A stretch of DNA of 64,000 nucleotides from DASPLX01 sp035627375 (GTDB lineage Bacteria > Pseudomonadota > Gammaproteobacteria > Burkholderiales > Burkholderiaceae_D). Below, one piece after another: positions 12,169 to 21,424 of this stretch (positions are counted from its first letter, which is position 1; every line of letters begins with the position of its first letter). The stretch lies in contig DASPLX010000007.1 of assembly GCA_035627375.1 (NCBI GenBank), positions 1-64,000 on the forward strand, given 5' to 3'. The notes beneath the pieces were generated by a model, which worked only from the letters and a program-made list of their open reading frames with translations, searched no databases and was not told the DNA's origin. The translations under genes and the position numbers were made by a program.

Positions 12169-13509
12169 TCACTGAGTTTGCCGGACGTTACTTTTCTTGC
12201 GGCGCATGTCGAACGGCCCCTTGACCACGGTCTCATTCTTTCCTGTCCGCTGCTTGCCGGTAACGCTGTTGAAGGTGATGACATCGTGATCGCCTTCCTG
12301 CGGCGTCTCGGTGCCGCCGTCGGCAACCGGAATCGAAATCGTCAGCGACATGCCCTTATCATGCCCGGTATTGATCGTCAATTGACCGCCCAGGCTGCTG
12401 ACGCGTTCCTTGATGCCGATCAGTCCGAAGGAATTGGACTTCCGGCGACAGCCCGGATAAGTGCCGATGCCGTTGTCGGCGACACGCAGTATGACCAGAT
12501 CGTCCTTCTGGTGCAAATCGATCTCGACGCGATTGGCCTGCGCATGGCGGATGACGTTGTTGAGCGACTCCTGCAGGGTGCGGAACAGCGCCGTCGCGCG
12601 CTTGTCGTCCAGATTCAGGTCTTGCTTATCCATCGTCAAGCGGCATGCGATGCCGCTGCGCCGCTGGAATTCCTGGACCTGCCATTCGATCGCCGCGTTC
12701 AATCCCAGGTCGAGCACGCTCGGCCGCAGGTTGTTGATGATCGCGCGCATGCTCTTCATGGTCGTGTCGATCTGTGCCAGCACGTTGTACACCTTCGCGT
12801 TGAGCCGCGGATGGCTCTTGCCCGTGCGTTCGTACAGCATCGAGATGTCGAGCCGCAGCGCCAGCAGGTTCTGTCCGAGTTCGTCGTGGATCTCGCGGGC
12901 GATGCGCTTGCGTTCGTCTTCCTTGATCTGCTCCAGATGGCTGGCCAGCATGCGCAATTCCTCGCGCGACTGGCGCAAGGCTTCCTCGGCGGCTTGGCGT
13001 TCGGCGATATGCTGCAAGTCGCGCATGCGCTGCACCTGGAGGGTACGGTTGACCTCGGCCAATTCCTCCGTCTTGTTCTGCAACTGGAGATTCTTCCTGG
13101 CGAGATCGACGAAGACGGAAACCTTGGTCTGCAGGATCTGGGGAATCACCGGCACGAACAGATAGTCGACCGCACCCTTCTGATAGCCCTTTAACCGATG
13201 CATTTCGTCGGCGAACTGCGCGGTGATGAAAATGATGGGAATCGATGCCGAGCGCGGATGGGAGTGAATCGCCTCCGCGGTTTCGAAACCGTCCATACCC
13301 GGCATGCTGATATCGAGCAGGATGACCGCGAACTCGTGCTTCAGCACCTGACGCAAGGCCTCTTCCCCGGAGCGCGCGCTGATGACTTCGTAATCGCCAT
13401 CCCCTGCGGGCCGCTCGAGCAAGCTCCCCAAGGCAAGCAGGCTGGCGGGGTGATCGTTGACGATGAGGACTTTCGGCTTTTGCAATTGGTTTCTTTGTTC
13501 TTGCGACAT
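12169..13509 (-). CDS. Receiver-histidine kinase of the NarX/DesK (HisKA_3) type
   Basis: A 446-residue protein. The receiver (1-135) has acceptor Asp in LLDISMPGMDG, with ND in place of the acidic pair and V in place of the usual Lys (DYLFVPVIP). A coiled-coil linker leads to a HisKA_3 dimerisation domain with the phospho-acceptor in REIHDELGQNL, then HATPase with ESLNNVIRHA, VADNGIG and FGLIGIKERV. There are no membrane segments. Such kinases normally act on LuxR-type regulators; none is adjacent. The receiver is a near copy of that in the GGDEF-EAL protein downstream, suggesting that one module was duplicated onto two outputs. The last 50 residues are basic and low in complexity. ATG 13509 has no clear ribosome site. 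Confidence 0.88.
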   Translation of the reverse strand: MSQEQRNQLQKPKVLIVNDHPASLLALGSLLERPAGDGDYEVISARSGEEALRQVLKHEFAVILLDISMPGMDGFETAEAIHSHPRSASIPIIFITAQFADEMHRLKGYQKGAVDYLFVPVIPQILQTKVSVFVDLARKNLQLQNKTEELAEVNRTLQVQRMRDLQHIAERQAAEEALRQSREELRMLASHLEQIKEDERKRIAREIHDELGQNLLALRLDISMLYERTGKSHPRLNAKVYNVLAQIDTTMKSMRAIINNLRPSVLDLGLNAAIEWQVQEFQRRSGIACRLTMDKQDLNLDDKRATALFRTLQESLNNVIRHAQANRVEIDLHQKDDLVILRVADNGIGTYPGCRRKSNSFGLIGIKERVSSLGGQLTINTGHDKGMSLTISIPVADGGTETPQEGDHDVITFNSVTGKQRTGKNETVVKGPFDMRRKKSNVRQTQ

Positions 13510-13705
13510 AAAAAACGGCCCCGGATGCCAGACAGATCTGCGCTTAGTGGCACCGACCCTGCCTGTCTCCCGAGGCCTCCGCCTACTCCAATCCCTTGGA
13601 CTTATGATTTCTATTCTGTGCCAAAAGCGATATTAAAACAATCGCGGGCTGGCGAAAACGGTGCCCACTCCGCGCGGCGCCCCTTGCGCCGGAGTAAAGA
13701 GCGTC

Positions 13706-15493
13706 TCAATAGGCATCCTCCCACGCGACGCTCAGTCGCATCGCGCATTGAATCAACCCCACCATGCTGTAGGTCTGCGGGAAATTGCCCCATTGCTCGC
13801 CGGTGGCATAATCCAGATCTTCCGCCAGCAAGCCCAAGTGATTGCGCCTTGCGAGCACCATCTCGAAGAGCTCGCGCGCCCGTTCCTTGAGGCCGGCCTG
13901 CGCCAATGCAAGTATCCACCACAAGGTACACACCAGGAAAGCGCTTTCCGGGCGTCCGAAATCGTCTTCCTCATCGTAGCGCAGCAGGAAGTCGCCGCGT
14001 TGCAAGTGTTTTTCGATCGCGTCGATGGTGGAGAGAAAGCGTGGATCGCTCGCCTGCAGGAATTGGATCTCCCCCATCAGCAACAAGCTGGCATCCAGTT
14101 TGTCGCCGCCGAAAGTCGATACGAAGCACTCCAGTTTCGGATTCCACGCGGAATCGCAGATCGTACGATGGATCTTTTCGGCATGCGCCGCCCAATAGTG
14201 CGCCCGGTCGGGCAATTGCAGCCGGCGCGCGATCTTCGCCAGGCGGTCGCAGGCTGCCCAGCACATGAGGCTGGAAAACGTGTGTATACGTTTCGAGCCC
14301 CGCAATTCCCATATGCCGGCATCCGGCACCTTATGGTGCCGGACCGCGAGATCGCCGAGCCGTTCGAGATCGTTGAACATCTGCCGTCCCGGCGGACGCG
14401 CGAGCCGGGAATCGAAAAATGCATGCGTGCCGGCAAGGATCGCCGCGCCGAATACATCGTTCTGCAGTTGATAATAGGCGAGGTTTCCCACCCGCACCGG
14501 TCCCATGCCGCGATAGCCATCCAAGGCGGTCGCCACCCATTCGTCGAGCACCGCCTCGCGCCGGATGCCGTACACGGGCTGCAGCGGCGCGTCGCGCGTA
14601 TCAGCGATGATGTTCAGGATGTAATCGAGATAGCTCTCCATCGTATCGGTCGCGCCGAGCCGATTGAGCGCGTTGACCACGAAATAGGCGTCGCGCAGCC
14701 AGCAATAACGGTAATCCCAGTTGCGGCCGCTGCCCGGCGCCTCCGGAATCGAGGTCGTCACCGCGGCGATGATCGCGCCGGTATCGTCGAACGCGTTGAG
14801 CTTGAGCGTGATGGCGGAACGGATCACCACGTCCTGCCATTCGAACGGTATCGCCAGGTTGCGCACCCAGTAATGCCAGTACATGAGCGTCTTCTCGTAG
14901 AAGGAACGGCCGATCTCGTGCGGCGAACCGTCGACGGTTTCATCCGGCCCGATGATCAGCGTCACGCTTTCCTGCAGGAAGAACGGCTTTTCGTGGGTAA
15001 TCGAGGCGATCGACGCATCGGTGGTCAGGCGCATCGCCTGCGACGATCCGCTATAGGAAATATGATGCGCGCCGCATCGCACCTCGGCCGGCCGCTGCCC
15101 GTAGTTGACCGCCGGTTTCACGCGTAAGGTGATGCGCGGACGACCGGCGCTGCGCTTGACGATACGCACCAGCAAGGAAGGCAGATACATGCGACCGTGC
15201 AGGTAAAAGCGCGGCGCGAAGTCGATCACTTCGACGGCATTGCCGGTGGCATCGAAGAGGCGCGTCACCAGAATCGCCGAATTGCGTTCGTATTGCTGTT
15301 CCGAATGCGAATACCCCTCCAACCGCACATCGATCATGCCGAACTCCCGCTCACGCGGATTCGATTGCAGCAACGTGCAGCACACCGGATCGCTGTCGAA
15401 ATGGGGATAACACCACCATACGATTCCTCCCTCGCGATCGACCAGCGCGCTGGTGCGCGAATTTCCGATTAAGCCGAGATCGAGTGTCGTCAT
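13706..15493 (-). CDS. GH15 glycoside hydrolase (glucoamylase/trehalase-like)
   Basis: A 595-residue protein with a GH15 layout: an N-terminal beta-sandwich (residues 1-220, with IGNSRTSALVDREGGIVWWC at the start) and an (alpha/alpha)6 barrel carrying NWDYRYCWLRDA and the C-terminal EDLDYATGEQWGNFPQTYS, which contains a conserved catalytic-region Glu. No signal peptide, so cytoplasmic. GH15 enzymes remove glucose from alpha-glucans, and bacterial relatives include trehalases. Its ATG overlaps the otsB stop by 4 bp, so it is the third gene of the trehalose operon. It may hydrolyse trehalose or limit glucan supply; the substrate is not resolved by sequence. Confidence 0.88.
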   Translation of the reverse strand: MTTLDLGLIGNSRTSALVDREGGIVWWCYPHFDSDPVCCTLLQSNPREREFGMIDVRLEGYSHSEQQYERNSAILVTRLFDATGNAVEVIDFAPRFYLHGRMYLPSLLVRIVKRSAGRPRITLRVKPAVNYGQRPAEVRCGAHHISYSGSSQAMRLTTDASIASITHEKPFFLQESVTLIIGPDETVDGSPHEIGRSFYEKTLMYWHYWVRNLAIPFEWQDVVIRSAITLKLNAFDDTGAIIAAVTTSIPEAPGSGRNWDYRYCWLRDAYFVVNALNRLGATDTMESYLDYILNIIADTRDAPLQPVYGIRREAVLDEWVATALDGYRGMGPVRVGNLAYYQLQNDVFGAAILAGTHAFFDSRLARPPGRQMFNDLERLGDLAVRHHKVPDAGIWELRGSKRIHTFSSLMCWAACDRLAKIARRLQLPDRAHYWAAHAEKIHRTICDSAWNPKLECFVSTFGGDKLDASLLLMGEIQFLQASDPRFLSTIDAIEKHLQRGDFLLRYDEEDDFGRPESAFLVCTLWWILALAQAGLKERARELFEMVLARRNHLGLLAEDLDYATGEQWGNFPQTYSMVGLIQCAMRLSVAWEDAY

Positions 15494-16302
15494 GATGTTC
15501 CTCGTATTTCCTGGAAAGCGCGGCGGCGCCTGCTGCTGAGCCGGGCGATCAGCAGATCGAGCACGCGCGCGATGCCGCCGCGTTCCGGCACGAAGAACTC
15601 GGCGGCGCTGCCCGGCGCGTATTCGATGCGTACCGTCAGGATGTCCGGCCGCCGCAAGCGGAAAACGTCCTCGTCGGTGACGTCGTCCCCGACGTAGACC
15701 GCGCCGGCCGCGCCGGACACTTCGATCAAGCGCACCAGCGCGATGCCCTTATTGACCGTATTCCTCGGTAACAGATTGAAAACGCACTTGCCTTCGATCA
15801 CATGCGGCGCGGGCATCAAGCCGCCGAACCGTACGCGCAGACGATCCGCCGCCGCTCCTTGGTCGGGTGCGAGACGGTAATGCACCGATAGCGAGTACGT
15901 CTTGTCCTCGATCTGCACGCCGGGCTCGTCTTCCACGGAAGCGAGCTGCATGATCCAGTCGCGACAGATTTCCCGGTATTCGCCGATGCGTTGCGCCCAC
16001 CCGGGCACTCCCTCCAACCCGTGATTCCCGACGATATAGGCCGGCTCGAATCCCAGGCGCGGCTTGATGTCGGCGATCGCGCGGCCGGTGACGATGGCCA
16101 CCGCCGCATGCCGCGCCAGTTCGACCAGGCGCGGCCGGATTCCCGGCGGCAGCCGAACCTGCTCCGGCCGCGCCACGATCGGCGCTAACGTGCCGTCGAA
16201 ATCGAAGGCGCACAAGACGCCTGGCTTGACCAGCGCATCCAACCGGCGCATGCCGTCGCGCTCGAACAGCGGTTGCATGGAGGAACGAGTCGCATCGGCC
16301 AT
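15490..16302 (-). CDS. otsB: Trehalose-6-phosphate phosphatase
   Basis: A 270-residue HAD-type phosphatase. The motif I nucleophile is in CAFDFDGTLAP, motif II is IVTGR, and the late acidic motif is VYVGDDVTDEDVF. It converts trehalose-6-phosphate to trehalose, the second step after OtsA. ATG 16302 follows TGAGGATC; a frame extension upstream to 16704 runs antisense-like through otsA and is not real. It starts 35 bp after the otsA stop and overlaps the GH15 gene by 4 bp, which fits a single transcript. Confidence 0.93.
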   Translation of the reverse strand: MADATRSSMQPLFERDGMRRLDALVKPGVLCAFDFDGTLAPIVARPEQVRLPPGIRPRLVELARHAAVAIVTGRAIADIKPRLGFEPAYIVGNHGLEGVPGWAQRIGEYREICRDWIMQLASVEDEPGVQIEDKTYSLSVHYRLAPDQGAAADRLRVRFGGLMPAPHVIEGKCVFNLLPRNTVNKGIALVRLIEVSGAAGAVYVGDDVTDEDVFRLRRPDILTVRIEYAPGSAAEFFVPERGGIARVLDLLIARLSSRRRRAFQEIRGTS

Positions 16303-16337
16303 GATCCTCATCCCGGCGCTTGCCAACGGCGCCCGTC

Positions 16338-18593
16338 CTATACGACGCGGCGCAACGGTTTCCTGCTGTGCGAGCGGATCTTGGTCATGATCCGTTCGCG
16401 CTGCCGCAGGCGAGCGGCATCCAGCAGCATATGGCCGGCCCAACGATACACGTTGTAGTCGCGCACGCGCGAACGCAGTCCGCGCATGCGCTCGCGCTGC
16501 TCGCCGTCCGGCATGGTCAGCGCCCGATACAACGCCTCGGCGCCTTGCTCGATGTGATACGGATTGACGATCAGCGCCTCGTGCAATTCGCGCGCCGCGC
16601 CGGTGAACTGGCTCAGCACGAGAACGCCGCGTTCGTCGTTGCGCGCCGCGATGAATTCCTTCGCCACGAGATTCATGCCATCGTGCAGGCTGGTCACCAG
16701 GCAAACGTCGGCCGCGCGGTAATAGCGGTTGATCAGTTCGGCATCGTGATGTTCCGGCTTGAACGAGATCGGCTCGTAGCCGCCGCTGGAGAAGCGTTTG
16801 TTGATGCGCAACACCAGCGCGCGGACGCGCGCGTCGAAACTCTGGTATTCGTCAAGCGAAGAACGGCTCGGGGCCGCGATCTGCACCAGCGTGACGCGGC
16901 CGATCAGTTCCGGATGCAGCTCGAGCAGGCGTTCGACGGCCTGGAAGCGTTCGACGATGCCCTTGGTGTAATCGAGCCGGTCGACGCCGACGATCAGCAA
17001 ATGTTCTTGCGGCATGCCGAGGGCATTCCGTATTTCGGTTCGGCATTCCGCCACGCTCGGCGCATCGATCTCGTCGTTTTCGGGCCAGGCGATCGAGATC
17101 GGGTAATACTCGACTTGGGTCAGTTTGCCGCCGTAGGAAATCGTCGACGCCTCATGTTCGATGCGGGTTTCGAGATAACGGTCGACCGTTTCGATGAAGT
17201 TCTTGCAATGGAAAGCGGTGTGGAAGCCGAGTATCGTGCTGCCGAGCAAGCCTTCGAGGATTTCCTCGCGCCATGGGCAGATGCCGAAGGACTCCGGATT
17301 CGGCCAGGGAATATGCCAGAACGTGATGATGGTGGCGCGCGGCAGCACCTCGTTGACCATGCGGGGCAGGAGCGCGAAATGGTAGTCCTGCACCAGCACG
17401 ACGGGATCGTCGGTGCGCGCTTCTTTCACGACCGCGTCGGCGAAGCGCTGGTTGACGGCCACGTATTGTTCCCAGTCGGTGGTACGGAACACCGGGCGCA
17501 CATGGGCGATATGGCAAAGCGGCCACAGTCCTTCGTTGGCGAAGCCGTAGTAATAGCCCTGCTCTTCTTCCTTCGAGAGCCAGACGCGGCGCAAGGTATA
17601 GCTCGGCCGGCCGGGGGGCACCGGCACCCGGTCGTTGCGATCGACGCTCTCCCGATCGGCCGACCCGCTGCCGTGCGCGATCCAGGTGCCGGAACAGGCG
17701 CGCATGACCGGCTCCACCGCCGTCACCAGGCCGCTGGCCGGGCGCTTCACTTCGACGCCGTGCGGCGTTCGGGCATGAATATACGGCTCCCGGTTGGACA
17801 CCACGATGACCTCGTCGCCTGCCAGCTGCTCATGCAGCAGGGAACGCAGCTTGTCAGGGGTCCACATTTGCGGCGAGTCGTTCTGGATGCGGCGCTCGAT
17901 GTTCAACTCGTGCAGCATGGCCTTGAGATCGCCGACCAGCGGACGGATTTCCGGAGGCGTCACCGCGTGCGTCCTGGGCCGCAGATCGCCGCGCAAGATA
18001 TCCTTGACCGCCGTGATCCAGCCGCGCCAGCTCAAATGGGCGACGAAGACCGTGATCAAGGAGATCACGATCGCCAGCACGGCGAACATCGAGATCACAT
18101 ACTTGCGGGTATCGGCGCTTCGGCGTTCGATGAAACTCATGTCGTGCACCAGCACCAGCCTGCCGAGGTGATGGGTATCCGAATCCAACGGACTTTCGAC
18201 GACATGCAAGGAACCCTGGGGCAATTGCACGAGTGACTGCGGACGCCCATCCCTCGATTGCGGCAACCGGCAGCCGAGCGACTCGGGATAGGTCACCGTC
18301 TTGTACGCCAGCGCCCCGGAAGGATCACAAAACGCCAGTGCGTACAAGCGCTCGTCCTGCAGGGAACGCTCGAACAGCTGGTTGATTTTCCTGCGGTCGC
18401 GCAGGGGGACGTATTCGAGAAGCGGCTCGTGCAAGGCGCTGGCCAACAATTGCGAGCGCGTATCCAGATCCTTGACGAACCAGCGCAAGGTCAGGTTGTC
18501 GACGAGCGGAACGATCGCGTAGGCAAACAGGCCGAGCACGATGGCGAGCGGCAACACGAACCGCGCGGAAAGGCGAAAGGAGCGAAACTGCAT
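16338..18593 (-). CDS. otsA: Trehalose-6-phosphate synthase fused to a membrane sensor-like N-terminus
   Basis: A 751-residue protein. From about residue 261 it is a GT20 trehalose-6-phosphate synthase (VIVVSNREPYIH, VQDYHFALLP, FWHIPWPNPE, GVDRLDYTKGI, SLHDGMNLVAKEF), using a nucleotide sugar and glucose-6-phosphate. OtsA enzymes are usually ~460-500 residues. Here about 260 extra residues precede: membrane helix 11-31, an extracytoplasmic-looking stretch 32-163, membrane helix 165-187, then a HAMP-like linker (WITAVKDILRGDLRPR...GDLKAMLHEL). This is the layout of a sensor kinase with the kinase swapped for a synthase. It heads the otsA-otsB-GH15 operon. The enzyme call is firm; sensing by the N-terminus is inferred. 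Confidence 0.92.
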   Translation of the reverse strand: MQFRSFRLSARFVLPLAIVLGLFAYAIVPLVDNLTLRWFVKDLDTRSQLLASALHEPLLEYVPLRDRRKINQLFERSLQDERLYALAFCDPSGALAYKTVTYPESLGCRLPQSRDGRPQSLVQLPQGSLHVVESPLDSDTHHLGRLVLVHDMSFIERRSADTRKYVISMFAVLAIVISLITVFVAHLSWRGWITAVKDILRGDLRPRTHAVTPPEIRPLVGDLKAMLHELNIERRIQNDSPQMWTPDKLRSLLHEQLAGDEVIVVSNREPYIHARTPHGVEVKRPASGLVTAVEPVMRACSGTWIAHGSGSADRESVDRNDRVPVPPGRPSYTLRRVWLSKEEEQGYYYGFANEGLWPLCHIAHVRPVFRTTDWEQYVAVNQRFADAVVKEARTDDPVVLVQDYHFALLPRMVNEVLPRATIITFWHIPWPNPESFGICPWREEILEGLLGSTILGFHTAFHCKNFIETVDRYLETRIEHEASTISYGGKLTQVEYYPISIAWPENDEIDAPSVAECRTEIRNALGMPQEHLLIVGVDRLDYTKGIVERFQAVERLLELHPELIGRVTLVQIAAPSRSSLDEYQSFDARVRALVLRINKRFSSGGYEPISFKPEHHDAELINRYYRAADVCLVTSLHDGMNLVAKEFIAARNDERGVLVLSQFTGAARELHEALIVNPYHIEQGAEALYRALTMPDGEQRERMRGLRSRVRDYNVYRWAGHMLLDAARLRQRERIMTKIRSHSRKPLRRVV

Positions 18594-18713
18594 GAGCCGT
18601 ATTTGTCGATGGACCGCTAATACCGACTCATACGACGGGCGAAAGTTTCCTCTTCTTTAACGTTTTCCGCACCCGCAATTGACCGACTGTATTCGACCTG
18701 CGAATTTCCCTTG

Positions 18714-21089
18714 CTACGCGGCAGCTTGCAACGATTCGGCTCCCTCCATCAGCGATTCCACCGCCCTATCGAACAACGGCGCGTATTCGTAGGGCCGAAA
18801 GATGCCGTCGCGCAAAGCTTTCAACAGGGAAATCGACGAATAGACGAGCGTTTGCCCGCTGCGTTCCACGGCGAACATGAACAGCGAACGCTGTTCGCTG
18901 ACCCACGCCAGCCGCGCCAGCTCGACGGTCTCGCCGACCTGCACCTCGGCGCCGATGCCCAGGCGCATCTGCGCCATCCAATCCTCATCGGTCGCCAGCG
19001 CCGGAATCGCCTCGGTCTGGATATGCAGTTCGGCCGCCACGTCGCGGCTGGCAAGCGCCGCCTGCACGGTGTCGCCTTGCACGGTAAGAGGCTCGTTTTC
19101 GGCCCACAGATAGCTGCCTTCGCAAATCTGCAGCAGCGAAAAATGCTGGTACAGCTCTTCGAGCGTCATGCCCTTGTTGGCCGCCGGACGCGGCGTCGCG
19201 CGCAGAATCTGCATATGGACATCGGCCAACTGGTCGAGCGCTTTCTTGCTTTCCTCCTCGGATACGCGCGCCAGTTCCAATCCTTTTTTCACGCGCTTGA
19301 CGAGATCGGGCAACAGCTTCATCAACGCATTGCGGTCCTGGCTCGAATATTTCGGCTGGACGCTCCAGGCCAGTTCCGGCAGCACGCCGCGATACTGGTT
19401 GATCAGCGTATTGTCCTCGGGCGCACGCGCCAGGAACGTCGCCAATACGCGAACCCAGGTATGCATGATGACGTCGCTGACACGGCGATCGATCTCGAGG
19501 GCGGGCAATAGATCGCGCAGCGTGTTCGTCACGCTGAAGCGCATGACGCTGGTCCGTTCCGCTTCCTCGATCGCGTCGATGCGGCTTGCGGTCGCCGCAT
19601 CGGATTTGCGGTATTGCCGCCGCAGGAACTCTTCGAACTCCTCGAGGCAGGCCGTGAACACCGCCATATCGTCCTCGAATCTTTCGAGGATGCGGTCGAC
19701 GGTCGCCGCGATTTCGGCGGCGATCCGCTGATCGAACGCCAAGCTCAGATCGACCGCCGAAGCGATGGAGCCGAGACGGTTGAGCAGCAGGCGTGCCGGA
19801 TGCGCCGGCTGCCGCAGCAGCTCCGGCGTCAGCATCGCGGCCTTCAGGAACGGCGCCTGCAGGCGGCCGATCTCGCCGCGCAGCTTGGCCGGGATATGCT
19901 CGTCCTGCAGGATGTATTCGAACAGCAGCCCGACGACATCGACGGTGATGCGCTCGGCCGCGGTCAACTTTTCATGGTCGATCCGCTCGCGCAATCCGGC
20001 CGGCCGGTGGCGCTCGCCCGCCGCGGCCGCATGCAGGGACTCCTTTTGCATCCGGTTCAGTTGCAACGCCAGCGCGGGCGAAAGCGCATTGAACGGCGAC
20101 GGCGCCGGTTCCTTGTCTTGCGCCTGGTTCGCCGAGGTGTTGCCCGTGCCGCGCGGCAGAGGCGCTGGCCGCTTCTGGTTGAACATCTGCCACACGAAAT
20201 CCTGGAACGCGAGCGCCCGGCCTTCCGTGCTTTCCGGCGCGGCGGGCGCCTCCCCGCCCGGCCGGAATGCCCTGTTCGTCTCGCTCATCTGCGTCTGGAA
20301 CATCCGCTGCAATCCGCTCTTGATGCGCGTCTCGGCTTCGAGCGACTGTTGAATGCTGATCTCGACGGGCTCCTCGGCAACCGGGGCGATGCTGAATCCC
20401 GCGTTGGCGTCGCGCTGCGCCAGGAGCTCGCGCTGGCGCCGCGTGAGATTCGCCGGGCGCGCCAGCAAACGGGAACGGACGCCGTTCGATTCGAATACTT
20501 CCCGTATCCCGGTATAGAAGTCCGGCAGGCGGGCGACCAGCACGTTGGAGAAGGCCTCGAACAGCGCCTTGGCGACCGCTTCATTCTTGACCATGTTGGC
20601 CAGGACTTCATGAAGAGAACGCGCCAGCAAGTAGGGACGGAACGGGTTTTCGCGCTCGCGCACGTCGTGGTCGCCGTGCAATTGGGCGATGATGATATTG
20701 AGCCGGCCCAGGTTTTCGTGATCCGCGTCCCGCATGCGCAAGACCAGCCGGTCCACTTCGATCTGGCGATTGATGGTGTCATCGTCGATCAGCGACAGCC
20801 GGTCGGCCGACATGTTGTGCAGCCCGGTGCGCAGATCCGTATACATCGTCTGCATCGCACGTTCCAGGTAATCGCCGTAAAAGGTCAGCAGACGATCGAC
20901 GAAAGCGCGGCCGTCGCGCAGCACGAAATGGGAAGCGTCCGACAGTATCTTGGGGTCGATCGCCGCTTTCAGCGCCTGCGGCCGCTCCAAGTTATTCCGG
21001 GTATCGGTCACCATGTTCTGCGCCAGCATCGAAAATCCGAATAGCGCTCGTTCCTTGGCTAACTGGATGACACGTTTCGAAATCTGCAT
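18714..21089 (-). CDS. DUF1631 family protein
   Basis: A 791-residue soluble protein matching the DUF1631 style: a helical N-terminus (LRDGRAFVDRLLTFYGDYLE, RENPFRPYLLARSLHEVL), a long disordered centre rich in Pro/Ala/Gln (about 290-420), a helical segment (LLNRLGSIAS, FTACLEEFEEFLRRQYRKSD) and a beta-rich end (MRLGIGAEVQVGETVELARLAW) that resembles a small barrel. No catalytic motif is recognised and function is unknown. ATG 21089 (MQISKRV) was chosen because the frame above it looks non-coding; ATG 21143 is possible. It stands alone between the trehalose operon and a divergent gene. Confidence 0.75.
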   Translation of the reverse strand: MQISKRVIQLAKERALFGFSMLAQNMVTDTRNNLERPQALKAAIDPKILSDASHFVLRDGRAFVDRLLTFYGDYLERAMQTMYTDLRTGLHNMSADRLSLIDDDTINRQIEVDRLVLRMRDADHENLGRLNIIIAQLHGDHDVRERENPFRPYLLARSLHEVLANMVKNEAVAKALFEAFSNVLVARLPDFYTGIREVFESNGVRSRLLARPANLTRRQRELLAQRDANAGFSIAPVAEEPVEISIQQSLEAETRIKSGLQRMFQTQMSETNRAFRPGGEAPAAPESTEGRALAFQDFVWQMFNQKRPAPLPRGTGNTSANQAQDKEPAPSPFNALSPALALQLNRMQKESLHAAAAGERHRPAGLRERIDHEKLTAAERITVDVVGLLFEYILQDEHIPAKLRGEIGRLQAPFLKAAMLTPELLRQPAHPARLLLNRLGSIASAVDLSLAFDQRIAAEIAATVDRILERFEDDMAVFTACLEEFEEFLRRQYRKSDAATASRIDAIEEAERTSVMRFSVTNTLRDLLPALEIDRRVSDVIMHTWVRVLATFLARAPEDNTLINQYRGVLPELAWSVQPKYSSQDRNALMKLLPDLVKRVKKGLELARVSEEESKKALDQLADVHMQILRATPRPAANKGMTLEELYQHFSLLQICEGSYLWAENEPLTVQGDTVQAALASRDVAAELHIQTEAIPALATDEDWMAQMRLGIGAEVQVGETVELARLAWVSEQRSLFMFAVERSGQTLVYSSISLLKALRDGIFRPYEYAPLFDRAVESLMEGAESLQAAA

Positions 21090-21424
21090 CAGGCTCGGGG
21101 AAATGAAAGTTGAGATGGCGGCGCGATCGCTCCGGCGAATCATAGCGTAGCGACGCGCGAATAGGAGAAAAGCATATGCGTAGAGCGAAAAATTAACAAT
21201 CCTGCAGCAGTGCCACATGGCAACATCGTTTTCCCGAAAAGCGCATGTTTTGGATCCCGCCGCGGCCACCGCACCGCAACATGCCTGCCGCGGTCACTTG
21301 CTTGTAATTTGCCGCAACTAGACTAGACTTTGAATTCGGTCAGGTACGGATTCCCCCTTTTGAGCTGTTTCCTTGCGTGACAAACCGTCGCGCATTCAAC
21401 AATTTGGCCAGTCAAGGTGCTTGG
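21090..21424. other. Divergent intergenic region with one candidate promoter
   Basis: No gene is supported in this 335-bp stretch. For the plus-strand gene, TTGTAA (21302-21307) and TAGACT (21324-21329) with a 16-bp spacer could be a sigma-70 promoter about 95 bp upstream of the start codon. The region is somewhat AT-richer than its surroundings. No repeats or stable hairpins stand out. Confidence 0.35.
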
